Origin: Nitrospirota bacterium
GTDB lineage: Bacteria > Nitrospirota > Thermodesulfovibrionia > Thermodesulfovibrionales > SM23-35
NCBI GenBank assembly: GCA_016212245.1
Contig: JACRGU010000132.1
Coordinates: 1-9,478 of the forward strand
Length of the DNA: 9,478 nt
Direction of reading: 5' to 3'
The notes under the pieces are model-generated. The model was not told the origin of the DNA. It saw nothing but the letters and a program-made list of their open reading frames with translations, and searched no databases. The translations under genes and the position numbers were made by a program. Positions 1-6,775 of this stretch are shown here, piece after piece. The first letter of the stretch is position 1. Every line of letters begins with the position of its first letter.

Positions 1-966
1 ATCTGTCTCAACTATTAATAGACCCTCAAGCCCTATGGTGGATATAAACCTCCTGCCTCCTATTATCAGGGTATCCTTTGTATCAATATTCAGGACATCT
101 CCGGTCTTAACATTGCCCTTCTCATCTTTTTCCAAGACCTCATAAACAGAATCCCATGAGCCTATATCATCCCAGTATATATCCAGAGGGAGTGTTACAA
201 CCCTGTCGGATTTTGCCATAACTGCATAGTCTATGGATATATCCGGCATATTAACAAAGTTAGAAACGACCTCTTTAAAGTTTCCTTCAAGATTTCTGTA
301 TATCTCAGGGGTATATTTTTGTAGTTCCTCTAAAATTGTTCCAATTGTAAAGGCGAACATGCCAGAATTCCAGTAATAATTCCCTTCATTTATATACTGT
401 TTTGCAATTTCTATATCGGGTTTTTCTGTAAACTTCTCTACCCTATAGCAATCGTATCCTTTACTTCTAACTTCTAACTTCTCACTTCTAACTTTTATAT
501 ACCCATAACCTGTCTCTGGCCTCGTAGGTCTTATGCCAAAAGTGACAATGTATCCTTCTTTTGCTATCTCACCTGCATCTCTTATATATTCTGTGAATCT
601 CTCTACTGGTCTTATAATATGGTCTGAGGGGGAGACAAAAAGGACCTCATCATTACTGCTCTTTAGTTTCTCCACACAGTATTTAACAGCGAGGGCAATT
701 GCAGGGGCTGTATTCCTGCTCACAGGCTCAAGGATTATTAAAGGGTTGTCGTAAATCCCCTTGAGGTCAGCCCTGACATGGAAAAGATAATTGTCATTTG
801 TCATCACAATAATGTCCTGAGGGGATAGGATACGAAGTAGTCTCTCTGCAGTCTGCTGCAGGAGTGAACTATCCCCATTGAGCTTTAAAAACTGTTTTGG
901 ATAGTTTTTTCTTGAAAGCGGCCAGAGCCTTGTACCGCTTCCACCTGCGAGGATTATTGACTTCAC
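1..966 (-). CDS. manC: Mannose-1-phosphate guanylyltransferase, N-terminal 322 residues (runs off left edge)
   Basis: Makes GDP-mannose from mannose-1-phosphate and GTP in the cytoplasm, a precursor for mannose-containing (or derived fucose/rhamnose) polysaccharides. My translation of the minus strand from a GTG at 966 is open to base 1. It shows the nucleotidyltransferase signature GGSGTRLWPLSR (residues 8-19), then PKQFL (23-27), RNTAPAIALA, SPSDHII, TGYGYI, FTEKPD, WNSGMF and YWDDIGSWDS, all diagnostic of the ManC/AlgA family. A TAG lies two codons before the GTG, so no longer in-frame start exists. There is no clear Shine-Dalgarno; the upstream bases are instead an ops-like element. A heptamer repeat (463-497) encodes an extra SEKLEVRS-like stretch around residues 159-168, in a loop between TGYGYI and FTEKP. 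The gene lies downstream of, and on the same strand as, the RfaH-like gene. Whether it carries the C-terminal cupin isomerase domain cannot be seen. Confidence 0.95.
   Translation of the reverse strand, partial: MKSIILAGGSGTRLWPLSRKNYPKQFLKLNGDSSLLQQTAERLLRILSPQDIIVMTNDNYLFHVRADLKGIYDNPLIILEPVSRNTAPAIALAVKYCVEKLKSSNDEVLFVSPSDHIIRPVERFTEYIRDAGEIAKEGYIVTFGIRPTRPETGYGYIKVRSEKLEVRSKGYDCYRVEKFTEKPDIEIAKQYINEGNYYWNSGMFAFTIGTILEELQKYTPEIYRNLEGNFKEVVSNFVNMPDISIDYAVMAKSDRVVTLPLDIYWDDIGSWDSVYEVLEKDEKGNVKTGDVLNIDTKDTLIIGGRRFISTIGLEGLLIVETD
463..497. repeat. Heptamer tandem repeat (ACTTCTA)n inside manC
   Basis: Plus-strand units are ACTTCTA (463-469), ACTTCTA (470-476), ACTTCTC (477-483) and ACTTCTA (484-490), with a degenerate fifth unit ACTTTTA (491-497). 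Read on the coding (minus) strand the unit is TAGAAGT. The frame stays open and encodes a VRSEKLEVRS-type segment. Because the unit is 7 bp, each single-unit change shifts the reading frame; only changes of three units keep it. Confidence 0.85.
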
Positions 967-977
967 AGGCTACCGCC
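966..977 (-). promoter_or_regulatory. ops/JUMPStart-like element at the manC start
   Basis: The minus strand reads GGCGGTAGCCTG, which matches the enterobacterial ops core GGCGGTAGCGTG at 11 of 12 positions, including the whole GGCGGTAG block. Its last base is the G of the manC GTG start. The ops element is the recruitment site for RfaH and forms the end of the JUMPStart sequence upstream of many polysaccharide operons. The gene just upstream on the same strand encodes an RfaH-like NusG paralogue, and manC has no obvious Shine-Dalgarno, as is typical of RfaH-dependent genes. The match is seen directly; its function here is inferred. Confidence 0.6.
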
Positions 978-1026
978 ATTCATGTCCAATACAGGCATGT
1001 CTTTATTTGAGCATTGGGCTTTGAGC

Positions 1027-1077
1027 TTAGAACAATACAACAACAAGAAATAATAAAATACTCTTTAATATCTCCAT
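1027..1077 (-). other. 16-codon hydrophobic micro-ORF in the rfaH-like/manC intergenic region
   Basis: An ATG at 1077 opens a reading frame for MEILKSILLFLVVVLF, ending in TAA at 1029-1027. The product looks like the start of a membrane or secreted protein with nothing behind it. I see no ribosome binding site upstream. It may be chance in AT-rich DNA, a leader peptide, or the remnant of a lost gene. The rest of the 967-1098 interval holds only the ops-like site and a 6-codon ORF (983-963) whose TGA overlaps the manC GTG. Confidence 0.2.
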
Positions 1078-1098
1078 TCTGTGTGTCAAGTAAAAATT

Positions 1099-1584
1099 TC
1101 ACATCTTTCTCAGAAAGTAGCCATCTATCTCAAGTCTGTAATAGATTGCATCTAAGAGTATCATAACCCTCTCAGGCCCTTTAACCTCCCTTTCAAAAAT
1201 GCCATAAAAGTCTTTAAAGGGTCCATCCTTTATAAGAACCCTATCGCCTTTTTCAAACCTCTGTGGTTTGATTACTATTATATTACCATCCTCCATCCTA
1301 TCTCTTATTGTGTTAATAATCTCATCATGCACAACAATAGGATTGCCTTTCCCGACGATGTACCTCACACCTCTTGTGTAAGTGATTAGATGGGAGTATT
1401 TATCTTTATCAAAGTTTGCAAACAGGTAACACGGGAAAAGAGGCTCGACAACCTCAATGATTTTATTGCGCTGATATTTTCTATGTTTCAGCCGAGGGTT
1501 CAGGACCTCGAGCCTGATATCCTGCAGCCGGGAGGCAACAAAGTCTTCATGCCTGTGTTTTGTATATATGGTATACCAGCTCAT
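1099..1584 (-). CDS. RfaH-like NusG-family transcription antitermination factor
   Basis: A 161-residue specialised NusG paralogue, essentially the length of E. coli RfaH. It probably binds RNA polymerase and suppresses pausing or termination in a polysaccharide operon. The N-terminal NGN domain begins SWYTIYTKHR and carries EPLFPCYLF (47-55), the RfaH/NusG-type PLFPxYLF block, and TRGV (70-73), also seen in RfaH. The KOW region is at about 111-140 with GDRVLIKDGPF (113-123), and the end YFLRKM resembles the RfaH C-terminus. A housekeeping NusG is usually longer and sits beside secE and rplK, which are absent here. The gene is divergent from the SLBB gene and upstream of manC, a usual place for such factors. 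The ATG at 1584 has no visible Shine-Dalgarno and lies at a 12-bp AT palindrome (1584-1595). Whether the KOW domain switches fold as in RfaH cannot be judged. Confidence 0.92.
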   Translation of the reverse strand: MSWYTIYTKHRHEDFVASRLQDIRLEVLNPRLKHRKYQRNKIIEVVEPLFPCYLFANFDKDKYSHLITYTRGVRYIVGKGNPIVVHDEIINTIRDRMEDGNIIVIKPQRFEKGDRVLIKDGPFKDFYGIFEREVKGPERVMILLDAIYYRLEIDGYFLRKM

Positions 1585-1594
1585 TTAAATTTAA

Positions 1595-1624
1595 AGTCTA
1601 CCATATTAATTTTGGGTTTGACAA
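1595..1624 (-). promoter_or_regulatory. Possible divergent promoter for the RfaH-like gene
   Basis: On the minus strand TTGTCA (1624-1619) and TAGACT (1600-1595) are separated by 18 bp, a moderate match to sigma70 elements. The -35 overlaps the -35 of the opposite promoter by five bases. It would give a leader of only a few bases before the ATG at 1584, so the transcript would be nearly leaderless, in line with the missing Shine-Dalgarno. Confidence 0.3.
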
Positions 1625-1647
1625 TAGAGAATAGGTGAAAGTATAAT
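1618..1647 (+). promoter_or_regulatory. Consensus sigma70-type promoter for the export operon
   Basis: TTGACA (1618-1623) and TATAAT (1642-1647) are both perfect hexamers, with an 18-bp spacer. Transcription should start near 1654, giving a leader of about 18 bases that contains the G-rich ribosome binding site (1660-1667) before the ATG at 1672. Perfect hexamers on an accessory polysaccharide operon suggest strong initiation, so control may act after initiation. Confidence 0.85.
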
Positions 1648-1671
1648 GGGGAAATTTTTGGGGGGAGCGTT

Positions 1672-4170
1672 ATGAAAAGGACATTATTTTTCCTATTACT
1701 GTTATCCTTTCTTTTACCAGATGTAATAGGAGCCATAGATATCACCTCACCATCGCAGCCTGCCGGGCAATTGACCCCGGCCCCTGTTCAAATTGTGCCT
1801 GTACAACCCGTTGCTCCACCACAGCCCGTACCTCCACCACCTCCTGTAACACCTCCAGCAGAGAAGATAGAACCTTCACCCATGGAGCGTTATGTAAGGG
1901 GGCAGATGACGACTGATATCTCACTTAATATATCACAGTTCGGTTATGACCTTTTCAGTCAGCCTCCTACGACCTTTGCACCTGTTGATGCTGCATCAGT
2001 TGGGCCTGACTATGTTATAGGGCCTGGTGATGAGATAAAGATAACACTATGGGGGATGATAGAGGGCAACTACCTTTTAGTCGTTGACCGGGATGGGAAT
2101 ATTGTGATTCCAAAGGTTGGTGTGCTTACTGTGGTTGGAATGAACCTCGGTCAGTTAAAGAGTTTTATCCAGCAGGAGATATCAAAATATTATAAAGACT
2201 TTAATATAAATATCACACTCGGCAGCCTCAGGGGGATAAGGGTCTTTGTTGTTGGCAATGCCATGAGGCCAGGCAGTTATGTTGTCTCCAGTCTTTCGAC
2301 ACTTGTAAATGCCCTCTTTGCATCAGGTGGGCCAAGCAAGACAGGGAGCATGAGAAATGTAGAGCTCAAAAGGGAGGGTAAGACCATTGTTACCTTTGAC
2401 ATGTATGATTTTATCCTCAAGGGAGATAAGACAAGGGATGTACGGCTCCTCCCTGGTGATGTTATCTTCATACCGCCGATTGGTCAGATCGCTGCAATAG
2501 CAGGTAGTGTCAAGGTGCCTGCTATTTATGAACTTAAAGGGAAGACGCAGGTTTCAGAGCTGATAGGGATGGCAGGAGGGCTTCTGCCAATAGCCTTTTC
2601 TGGCAGGGTTCAGGTTGAGAGGATAGAGGAGAATGAAAGGCATATTGTCTTTGAGAATGACCTGAGTAAGGTATTAAAAGACCCGTTGAGAGATTTTATC
2701 CTGAAGGATGGGGATATAGTTAAGGTCTATCCTGTTGGGGATATTGGTGAGGTATCTTCATATGAGATCAACAAAGAGATTTTTCTCTCTGAATTTATTC
2801 AGGATAAGGTAAGGCCGTGGGAGATTGTAAGGCTGACTGTTGAAAGATGCATAGAGAGAAGGGCCAGAACAATCCTTGGATCAGAGAGGATACCCTTAGA
2901 AAGGCAGAGAGAAGAAAAGATAGAAGAGAGAAGAGAAGAAATAATAGAAAGGAAGGAAGAGATAAAGGAAGAGGAGGTAGAAAAATGTAAGACAATATTT
3001 GAATCAGATAGAATAAGACCCGGCAGGCTTGAGCTTCAGTATCTTCAATTAAGGAAGGGAGATGTTGTCAGAATCATAAAGTTGAAGGAGTATAAATTTG
3101 TATCAGTTGAAGGTGCGGTTATAAAGGGAGGGGATTATGGGCTGACAGAAGGTATGACTATTAAGGATATTGTATCACTTGCAGGCGGATTGGAGCCTTA
3201 TGCAAATATAGAAAATACAGAACTGACCCGTATCAGCATTACACAGGCAGGCCCGAAGACCGAAAGAGTGAATATCAATTTAAAGAAGGCAATCGAAGGT
3301 GATCCCCATGAGAATCTTATTCTTAAGTCAATGGATTTTCTCTTAGTAAAGAATATACCTGAATGGGAGCTTAATAAAAGGGTGCTAATAAAGGGAGAGG
3401 TCAGATTCCCTGGCACATATGTGATTAAAAAAGGTGAAAGACTGGCTGACCTTATAGAAAGGGCAGGAGGCTATACAGAGAAGGCATATCTGAGGGGTGC
3501 AGTCTTCACGAGGGAAAGGGTAAGGTTGCTTCAGCAGAAATCCTTCGATGAGATGGTTTCAAGACTGGAGAGAGAGATCTTTCGAAAGGCAGCAGCCGAG
3601 GCAGCAGTAGCACTATCTCCTGAAGAGGCAACAATAAAAAGACTGGAGTCAGAACAGCGGGAGAAATTAATCCAGAGGTTGAAAACCCTGAAGGCTACAG
3701 GACGGATGTCTGTTAGGCTTTCACATATGAGGCTTCTCAGGGGCAGTGAATTTGATATAGAGCTTGAGGAAGGTGATGCCCTTGAAATCCCGACTATGAA
3801 CAGTGTTGTAAATGTTACTGGAGAGGTGCTATCTCCTGGAAGCTTTGTCTATCGTGAAGACCTTGATTATAAGGGGTATATCCAGATGGCAGGTGATTAT
3901 AGCACCTATGCGGATACAAGCAATGTCTATGCCCTCAAGGTTGATGGTACTGCCAGAAAACTTTCGAGGGGATTTTTAAGCTGGAATCCATTTAAGTCCA
4001 GGTGGGAGATCTCGGCCTTTGGTGAGGAGATAAAAGAGATCGAGCCTGGTGATACGATTGTTGTCCCTGAAAAACTCGAAAGGATTGCCTGGCTCAGAGA
4101 GATAAAGGATATAACACAGATACTCTTCCAGATAGCGGTTACAACCGGTGTTGTCTGGCAGCTATTCTAA
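1672..4170 (+). CDS. Multi-SLBB polysaccharide export outer-membrane protein (Wza/OPX family, 832 aa)
   Basis: Probably the outer-membrane or periplasmic conduit for the exported polysaccharide. A signal peptide (residues 1-20, no lipobox Cys) is followed by a Pro-rich linker (about 28-65). The Poly_export domain starts at YVIGPGDEIKITLWG (114-128). Then come about five SLBB-type repeats, at roughly 190-270 (VFVVGNAMRPGSY), 273-360 (IAGSVKVPAIYEL), 474-560 (VEGAVIKGGDYGL), 569-640 (IKGEVRFPGTYVI) and 711-800 (VTGEVLSPGSFVY). A charged Glu/Arg/Lys helix flanked by Cys393 and Cys439 sits between repeats 2 and 3, and another helical, Ala/Glu-rich segment lies at about 615-690. The C-terminus ends in a hydrophobic helix, ILFQIAVTTGVVWQLF, which may play the part of the Wza membrane helix. 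Wza is about 380 residues, so this is a long variant. The ATG follows a consensus promoter and a G-rich Shine-Dalgarno, and the stop lies inside the next gene. Confidence 0.95.
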   Translation: MKRTLFFLLLLSFLLPDVIGAIDITSPSQPAGQLTPAPVQIVPVQPVAPPQPVPPPPPVTPPAEKIEPSPMERYVRGQMTTDISLNISQFGYDLFSQPPTTFAPVDAASVGPDYVIGPGDEIKITLWGMIEGNYLLVVDRDGNIVIPKVGVLTVVGMNLGQLKSFIQQEISKYYKDFNINITLGSLRGIRVFVVGNAMRPGSYVVSSLSTLVNALFASGGPSKTGSMRNVELKREGKTIVTFDMYDFILKGDKTRDVRLLPGDVIFIPPIGQIAAIAGSVKVPAIYELKGKTQVSELIGMAGGLLPIAFSGRVQVERIEENERHIVFENDLSKVLKDPLRDFILKDGDIVKVYPVGDIGEVSSYEINKEIFLSEFIQDKVRPWEIVRLTVERCIERRARTILGSERIPLERQREEKIEERREEIIERKEEIKEEEVEKCKTIFESDRIRPGRLELQYLQLRKGDVVRIIKLKEYKFVSVEGAVIKGGDYGLTEGMTIKDIVSLAGGLEPYANIENTELTRISITQAGPKTERVNINLKKAIEGDPHENLILKSMDFLLVKNIPEWELNKRVLIKGEVRFPGTYVIKKGERLADLIERAGGYTEKAYLRGAVFTRERVRLLQQKSFDEMVSRLEREIFRKAAAEAAVALSPEEATIKRLESEQREKLIQRLKTLKATGRMSVRLSHMRLLRGSEFDIELEEGDALEIPTMNSVVNVTGEVLSPGSFVYREDLDYKGYIQMAGDYSTYADTSNVYALKVDGTARKLSRGFLSWNPFKSRWEISAFGEEIKEIEPGDTIVVPEKLERIAWLREIKDITQILFQIAVTTGVVWQLF
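2842..3030 (+). other. Charged helical insertion with duplicated flanking motif in the SLBB protein
   Basis: Residues 391-453 contain a run of alternating Glu, Arg and Lys (412-438), coded by a long stretch made almost wholly of purines. It is bracketed by two related motifs, TILGSERIPLER (400-411) and TIFESDRIRPGR (441-452), each preceded by a Cys (393 and 439). The segment looks like a stable charged alpha-helix or coiled coil inserted between two SLBB repeats, perhaps closed by a disulfide in the periplasm. The motif and composition are seen; the structure is inferred. Confidence 0.6.
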
Positions 4171-6238
4171 AAAAGGCGGGAAAAGCCTTACATCCTTTCT
4201 CGCCTTACTTCTTTTCTCGCTTTTCCCGTCTTTCTCGCCTTCTTTTGCCTCTGATGAGCCTTTTGTCAATCCAGCCAACTGGGGTGGCACTGGCCTCTTA
4301 GAGATACCTAATGCGCGGGTATTGCCTGAGGGCAGATACAGGATGGGTATCAGCCAGATAAAGCCATACAGGTACTATTATCTCACACTCAGCCCTTTAA
4401 AAAGGCTTGAAATAACTGGAAGGATAACCGAGGTGATAGGGGTTCCTGCCTTGCTCCCAGGTTACGGTAATGCCAAGGATAAGGCCATAGATCTTAAATT
4501 CCAGATACTGCAAGAAGATAAGTATCTACCTGCAGTTGCGATAGGCATAATGGACCCTCAAGGCACAAGGCATCATGCATCTCAATACATCGTTGCATCA
4601 AAACAGATTTATCCATTTGACTTTACCATAGGTATGGGCAATGGAAGATTCGGGAAAGAGCCTCTCCCTTCCTCTGGAGATAGATTTATAGTTGAAATGT
4701 TTCAGAAGCCAAGGGAGTGGTGGAGGACAAAGAATTTCTTCTGGGGTGTTGAGTTCGCCCTATCTAAAAGGTTTGCCTTGGTAGCTGAACACAGCCCGAT
4801 AAAATACCATCTACAGACACAAGACCCCGCACAGGCAAAATATTTTAGCAGACCAGTGCCATCCCCTTATAATTTCGGGATAAGGATAAGGCCATCATCC
4901 TTTTCAGAGATTGATTTGAGCTATCAGAGGGGCGATAAGATTGGTCTCAATTTTTCAATGTCATTTGACATCGGACGACCAATGATTCCTATATACGATC
5001 ACCCTTACAAAGAACACCCAACATTTAAAGACTATCCGATTGAAACCCGTCTTTCCTTTGCCCTCCTACTGTCCGGGTTTAGTAATATTGGGATATCTCT
5101 GGAAAATAAAACCCTGATAATACACTTAGAGAATCATAAATATCTTAGTAATATGAAGGCACTGGTTATAGCCCTTAAAGCAATTGGACCTATAATACCT
5201 GAAGAAGTAAATAGCATAACACTTATTTTTAAAGAGAGAGGAATTCCGATATTTTCTTTTCACACAACACGGATGGATTTAGCTGATCTTCTCGCTGATA
5301 AATTAAATGTTAATGAATTTTTTGTTATCTCAGACTTTCAAACAAAGAACCTTCATGTACCCAAAACAGAAAAAGGTGCTAAATTGGCAGATGCTTTCAT
5401 GTATGGATACAAACCACATTTCCAACTATTTTTGAATGACCCCTCTGGATTTCTTAAAGGTAAACTGGGAATTTTAGGGTGGGTTGGTTATATCCCCTGG
5501 GAGAGCGCAGCCGTCGTTGCTGGGGTTGGTTTGTTCCCTTTTGCGAATATCTCAACCGTTAATGAACCCCTTTCTATACCGGTTCGTACTGATATTGTGG
5601 ATTACATCAAAAAGAAGGTTGTCTTTGATAAACTCCTTTTCGAGCAGATTTATCGCTTTTCACCAGATATTTTTACAAGATTTGCGGTTGGTTTTCTTGA
5701 GATGCAATACGCAGGGTTGGATTTTGAGATTGCGAAACCATTTTTCAACGGCAGATTGTTGTTAGGGCTGAGCGGCAGTTCTGTCAAAAAAAGGGACCCT
5801 GATAATCCATTCTTGCTGAAAAAAGATAATGTAAAAAATATATATAACACGGCCTTTTTTAATACAAGGATAAATTTCCCGAAATCCGAAGTCTTAATAG
5901 ATATAAAATACGGCAGATTTCTGGCAGGAGATATTGGAACGAAGGTTACGGTCTCGAAGAATATCAAGGGAGTTGTCTTATCAGCATGGTATAGCATAAC
6001 TGACACGACAATTTTTAATGACAATGCAAACCGTGGCTATCATGACAAAGGTATCGGAGTATTAATACCCATACGACTGTTTAAAGGGACTGACACAAGA
6101 ATGGTATACGAGCATAAAATATCTCCGTGGACAAGGGATGTTGCACAGGATATCGAACACTTTACACCCCTGTTTGATTTTATAGGCAGAAACACAAAAA
6201 TTTTTCTTGACAAAGATAAAAAAGAAGTGTATAAATAG
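4148..6238 (+). CDS. YjbH/GfcD-family outer-membrane beta-barrel exopolysaccharide protein
   Basis: A YjbH-domain protein, 696 residues, expected to form outer-membrane barrel(s) that partner the SLBB export protein. A signal peptide (hydrophobic about 15-34, cleavage probably after SPSFA) precedes NPANWGGTGLLEIPNARVLPEGRYRMG, the typical YjbH opening in which a trinket of Gly/Thr leads into barrel strands. The middle (about 315-420) has the alpha/beta pattern seen in YjbH (KALVIALKAIGPIIPEEVNS, then FHTTRMDLADLLADKL), and the C-terminal half returns to alternating strands. The frame opens only at 4136, so the start is GTG 4148 or TTG 4151, inside the end of the SLBB gene (23-base overlap from 4148). 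No Shine-Dalgarno is visible, so translation is likely coupled to the upstream gene. The second half is more AT-rich than its neighbours. Family call is firm; the exact start is not. Confidence 0.92.
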   Translation: MLSGSYSKKGGKSLTSFLALLLFSLFPSFSPSFASDEPFVNPANWGGTGLLEIPNARVLPEGRYRMGISQIKPYRYYYLTLSPLKRLEITGRITEVIGVPALLPGYGNAKDKAIDLKFQILQEDKYLPAVAIGIMDPQGTRHHASQYIVASKQIYPFDFTIGMGNGRFGKEPLPSSGDRFIVEMFQKPREWWRTKNFFWGVEFALSKRFALVAEHSPIKYHLQTQDPAQAKYFSRPVPSPYNFGIRIRPSSFSEIDLSYQRGDKIGLNFSMSFDIGRPMIPIYDHPYKEHPTFKDYPIETRLSFALLLSGFSNIGISLENKTLIIHLENHKYLSNMKALVIALKAIGPIIPEEVNSITLIFKERGIPIFSFHTTRMDLADLLADKLNVNEFFVISDFQTKNLHVPKTEKGAKLADAFMYGYKPHFQLFLNDPSGFLKGKLGILGWVGYIPWESAAVVAGVGLFPFANISTVNEPLSIPVRTDIVDYIKKKVVFDKLLFEQIYRFSPDIFTRFAVGFLEMQYAGLDFEIAKPFFNGRLLLGLSGSSVKKRDPDNPFLLKKDNVKNIYNTAFFNTRINFPKSEVLIDIKYGRFLAGDIGTKVTVSKNIKGVVLSAWYSITDTTIFNDNANRGYHDKGIGVLIPIRLFKGTDTRMVYEHKISPWTRDVAQDIEHFTPLFDFIGRNTKIFLDKDKKEVYK
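4175..4230 (+). repeat. Inverted repeat just after the SLBB stop, within the yjbH signal-peptide codons
   Basis: GGCGGGAAAAGC (4175-4186) pairs with GCTTTTCCCGTC (4219-4230) over 12 positions with one G-U pair and a 32-base loop. A smaller alternative hairpin, AAGGC (4173-4177) with GCCTT (4185-4189), uses the same left arm. The direct repeat TTTCTCGCCTT occurs at 4196-4206 and 4231-4241. There is no following U-run inside an open gene, so it is not a terminator. It could slow ribosomes at the SLBB/yjbH overlap. Confidence 0.45.
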
Positions 6239-6311
6239 GGCTGATATCATAGCTTTTAGGCAGTTAAGATATTTTGTAAAGTAAAAAATTAGAAGAAAAG
6301 GAGGTGTGATT

Positions 6312-6746
6312 ATGAGACATCTGATTAACTGGAAAATGGTATTGGTAGTATTGAGCATCTTTGTGGTAAACATGGCTCTCTTGCCTATCTTCACAACAAA
6401 GGCGATAGCAGCCGAACCAGCAGGAGCTGGAGCAGGAACAGGGGCTACAACCGCAGGGACAACAGCAGCAGTAACAACTACAGCAGCCATTACTACCGGC
6501 ACAATAGTAGCAGCCGCAGTTATAGCAGCAGCAGTTGTAGCAGCAGTTGTAGCAGCTGGCGCTGAGGCTAAAGTTTCAAAAAAGTGTGTTACTATTAGCG
6601 GCTATGGTGAGCTTTGCGAGGGAGATAACATCACAACAGCTGTTCATCATTTCGCAGCTTATCACGCTGTAACCCATGCTACAGCACTTACTCATGTGCT
6701 GACAACATTGCATAATGCTGGTATCACAGACTATACTGGGCCGTAA
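6312..6746 (+). CDS. Small secreted Ala/Thr-rich protein with C-terminal Cys/His-rich domain (unknown function)
   Basis: A 144-residue protein I cannot assign to a named family. It has a signal peptide (hydrophobic 9-27, likely cleaved near AIAA, 31-34), an Ala/Gly/Thr-rich segment (36-62), a hydrophobic Ala/Val helix (63-83) long enough to span a membrane, and a C-terminal domain with Cys92 and Cys102 (Cys-x9-Cys) and six His (112, 113, 118, 122, 128, 134) in a probable helix. The last ~60 residues are nearly identical to the end of the next gene's product. The ATG at 6312 has a perfect GGAGGT (6300-6305) six bases upstream, suggesting strong translation. The N-terminal two thirds recall YjbE/GfcA, small Ala/Thr-rich secreted proteins of yjb and gfc operons, and the position next to the YjbH gene fits. 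A disulfide plus metal or heme binding by the His face is possible but inferred. Confidence 0.85.
   Translation: MRHLINWKMVLVVLSIFVVNMALLPIFTTKAIAAEPAGAGAGTGATTAGTTAAVTTTAAITTGTIVAAAVIAAAVVAAVVAAGAEAKVSKKCVTISGYGELCEGDNITTAVHHFAAYHAVTHATALTHVLTTLHNAGITDYTGP
6549..6737 (+). repeat. Direct repeat copy 1: DNA for the Cys/His-rich C-terminal module
   Basis: Aligns without gaps to 7577-7765, with about 15 differences in 189 bases counted by eye. An uninterrupted identical run of about 69 bases covers the SGYGELCEG to HHFAAY codons, synonymous positions included. Only three differences fall in the first ~113 bases. This points to recent duplication or gene conversion. Confidence 0.9.
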
Positions 6747-6775
6747 ATTTATTTATCACAAAATCATGAAATTCA

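Noticed and set aside
533..754. Plus-strand 73-codon open frame
   Set aside because: It is antisense to conserved manC codons and has no family features or ribosome site.
1084..1089. Minus-strand TTGACA just after the RfaH-like gene, possible manC promoter
   Set aside because: Perfect -35 hexamer, but no acceptable -10 at 16-18 bp spacing; manC may simply be read through from the upstream gene.
1660..1671. Possible second ops-like site GGGGGGAGCGTT at the SLBB gene start
   Set aside because: It matches the ops core at 9 of 12 but lacks the C3 and T6 bases of GGCGGT, and its G-rich half is explained by a ribosome binding site.
1742..1924. Minus-strand 60-codon open frame
   Set aside because: It is antisense to the Pro-rich linker codons of the SLBB gene and arises from that biased composition.
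2500..2511. GCAGGTAGTGTC resembling ops
   Set aside because: Partial match lying in the middle of the SLBB coding region, coding for a conserved SLBB motif; best taken as chance.
5650..6024. Minus-strand 124-codon open frame inside the yjbH-like gene
   Set aside because: Shadow of barrel-strand codons on the opposite strand; the product shows no recognisable domain.
6062..6502. Minus-strand 146-codon Ala/Val-rich open frame
   Set aside because: It lies opposite the end of the yjbH-like gene and the start of the small secreted gene; its composition mirrors the repetitive GCA/GTA codons of the real gene.
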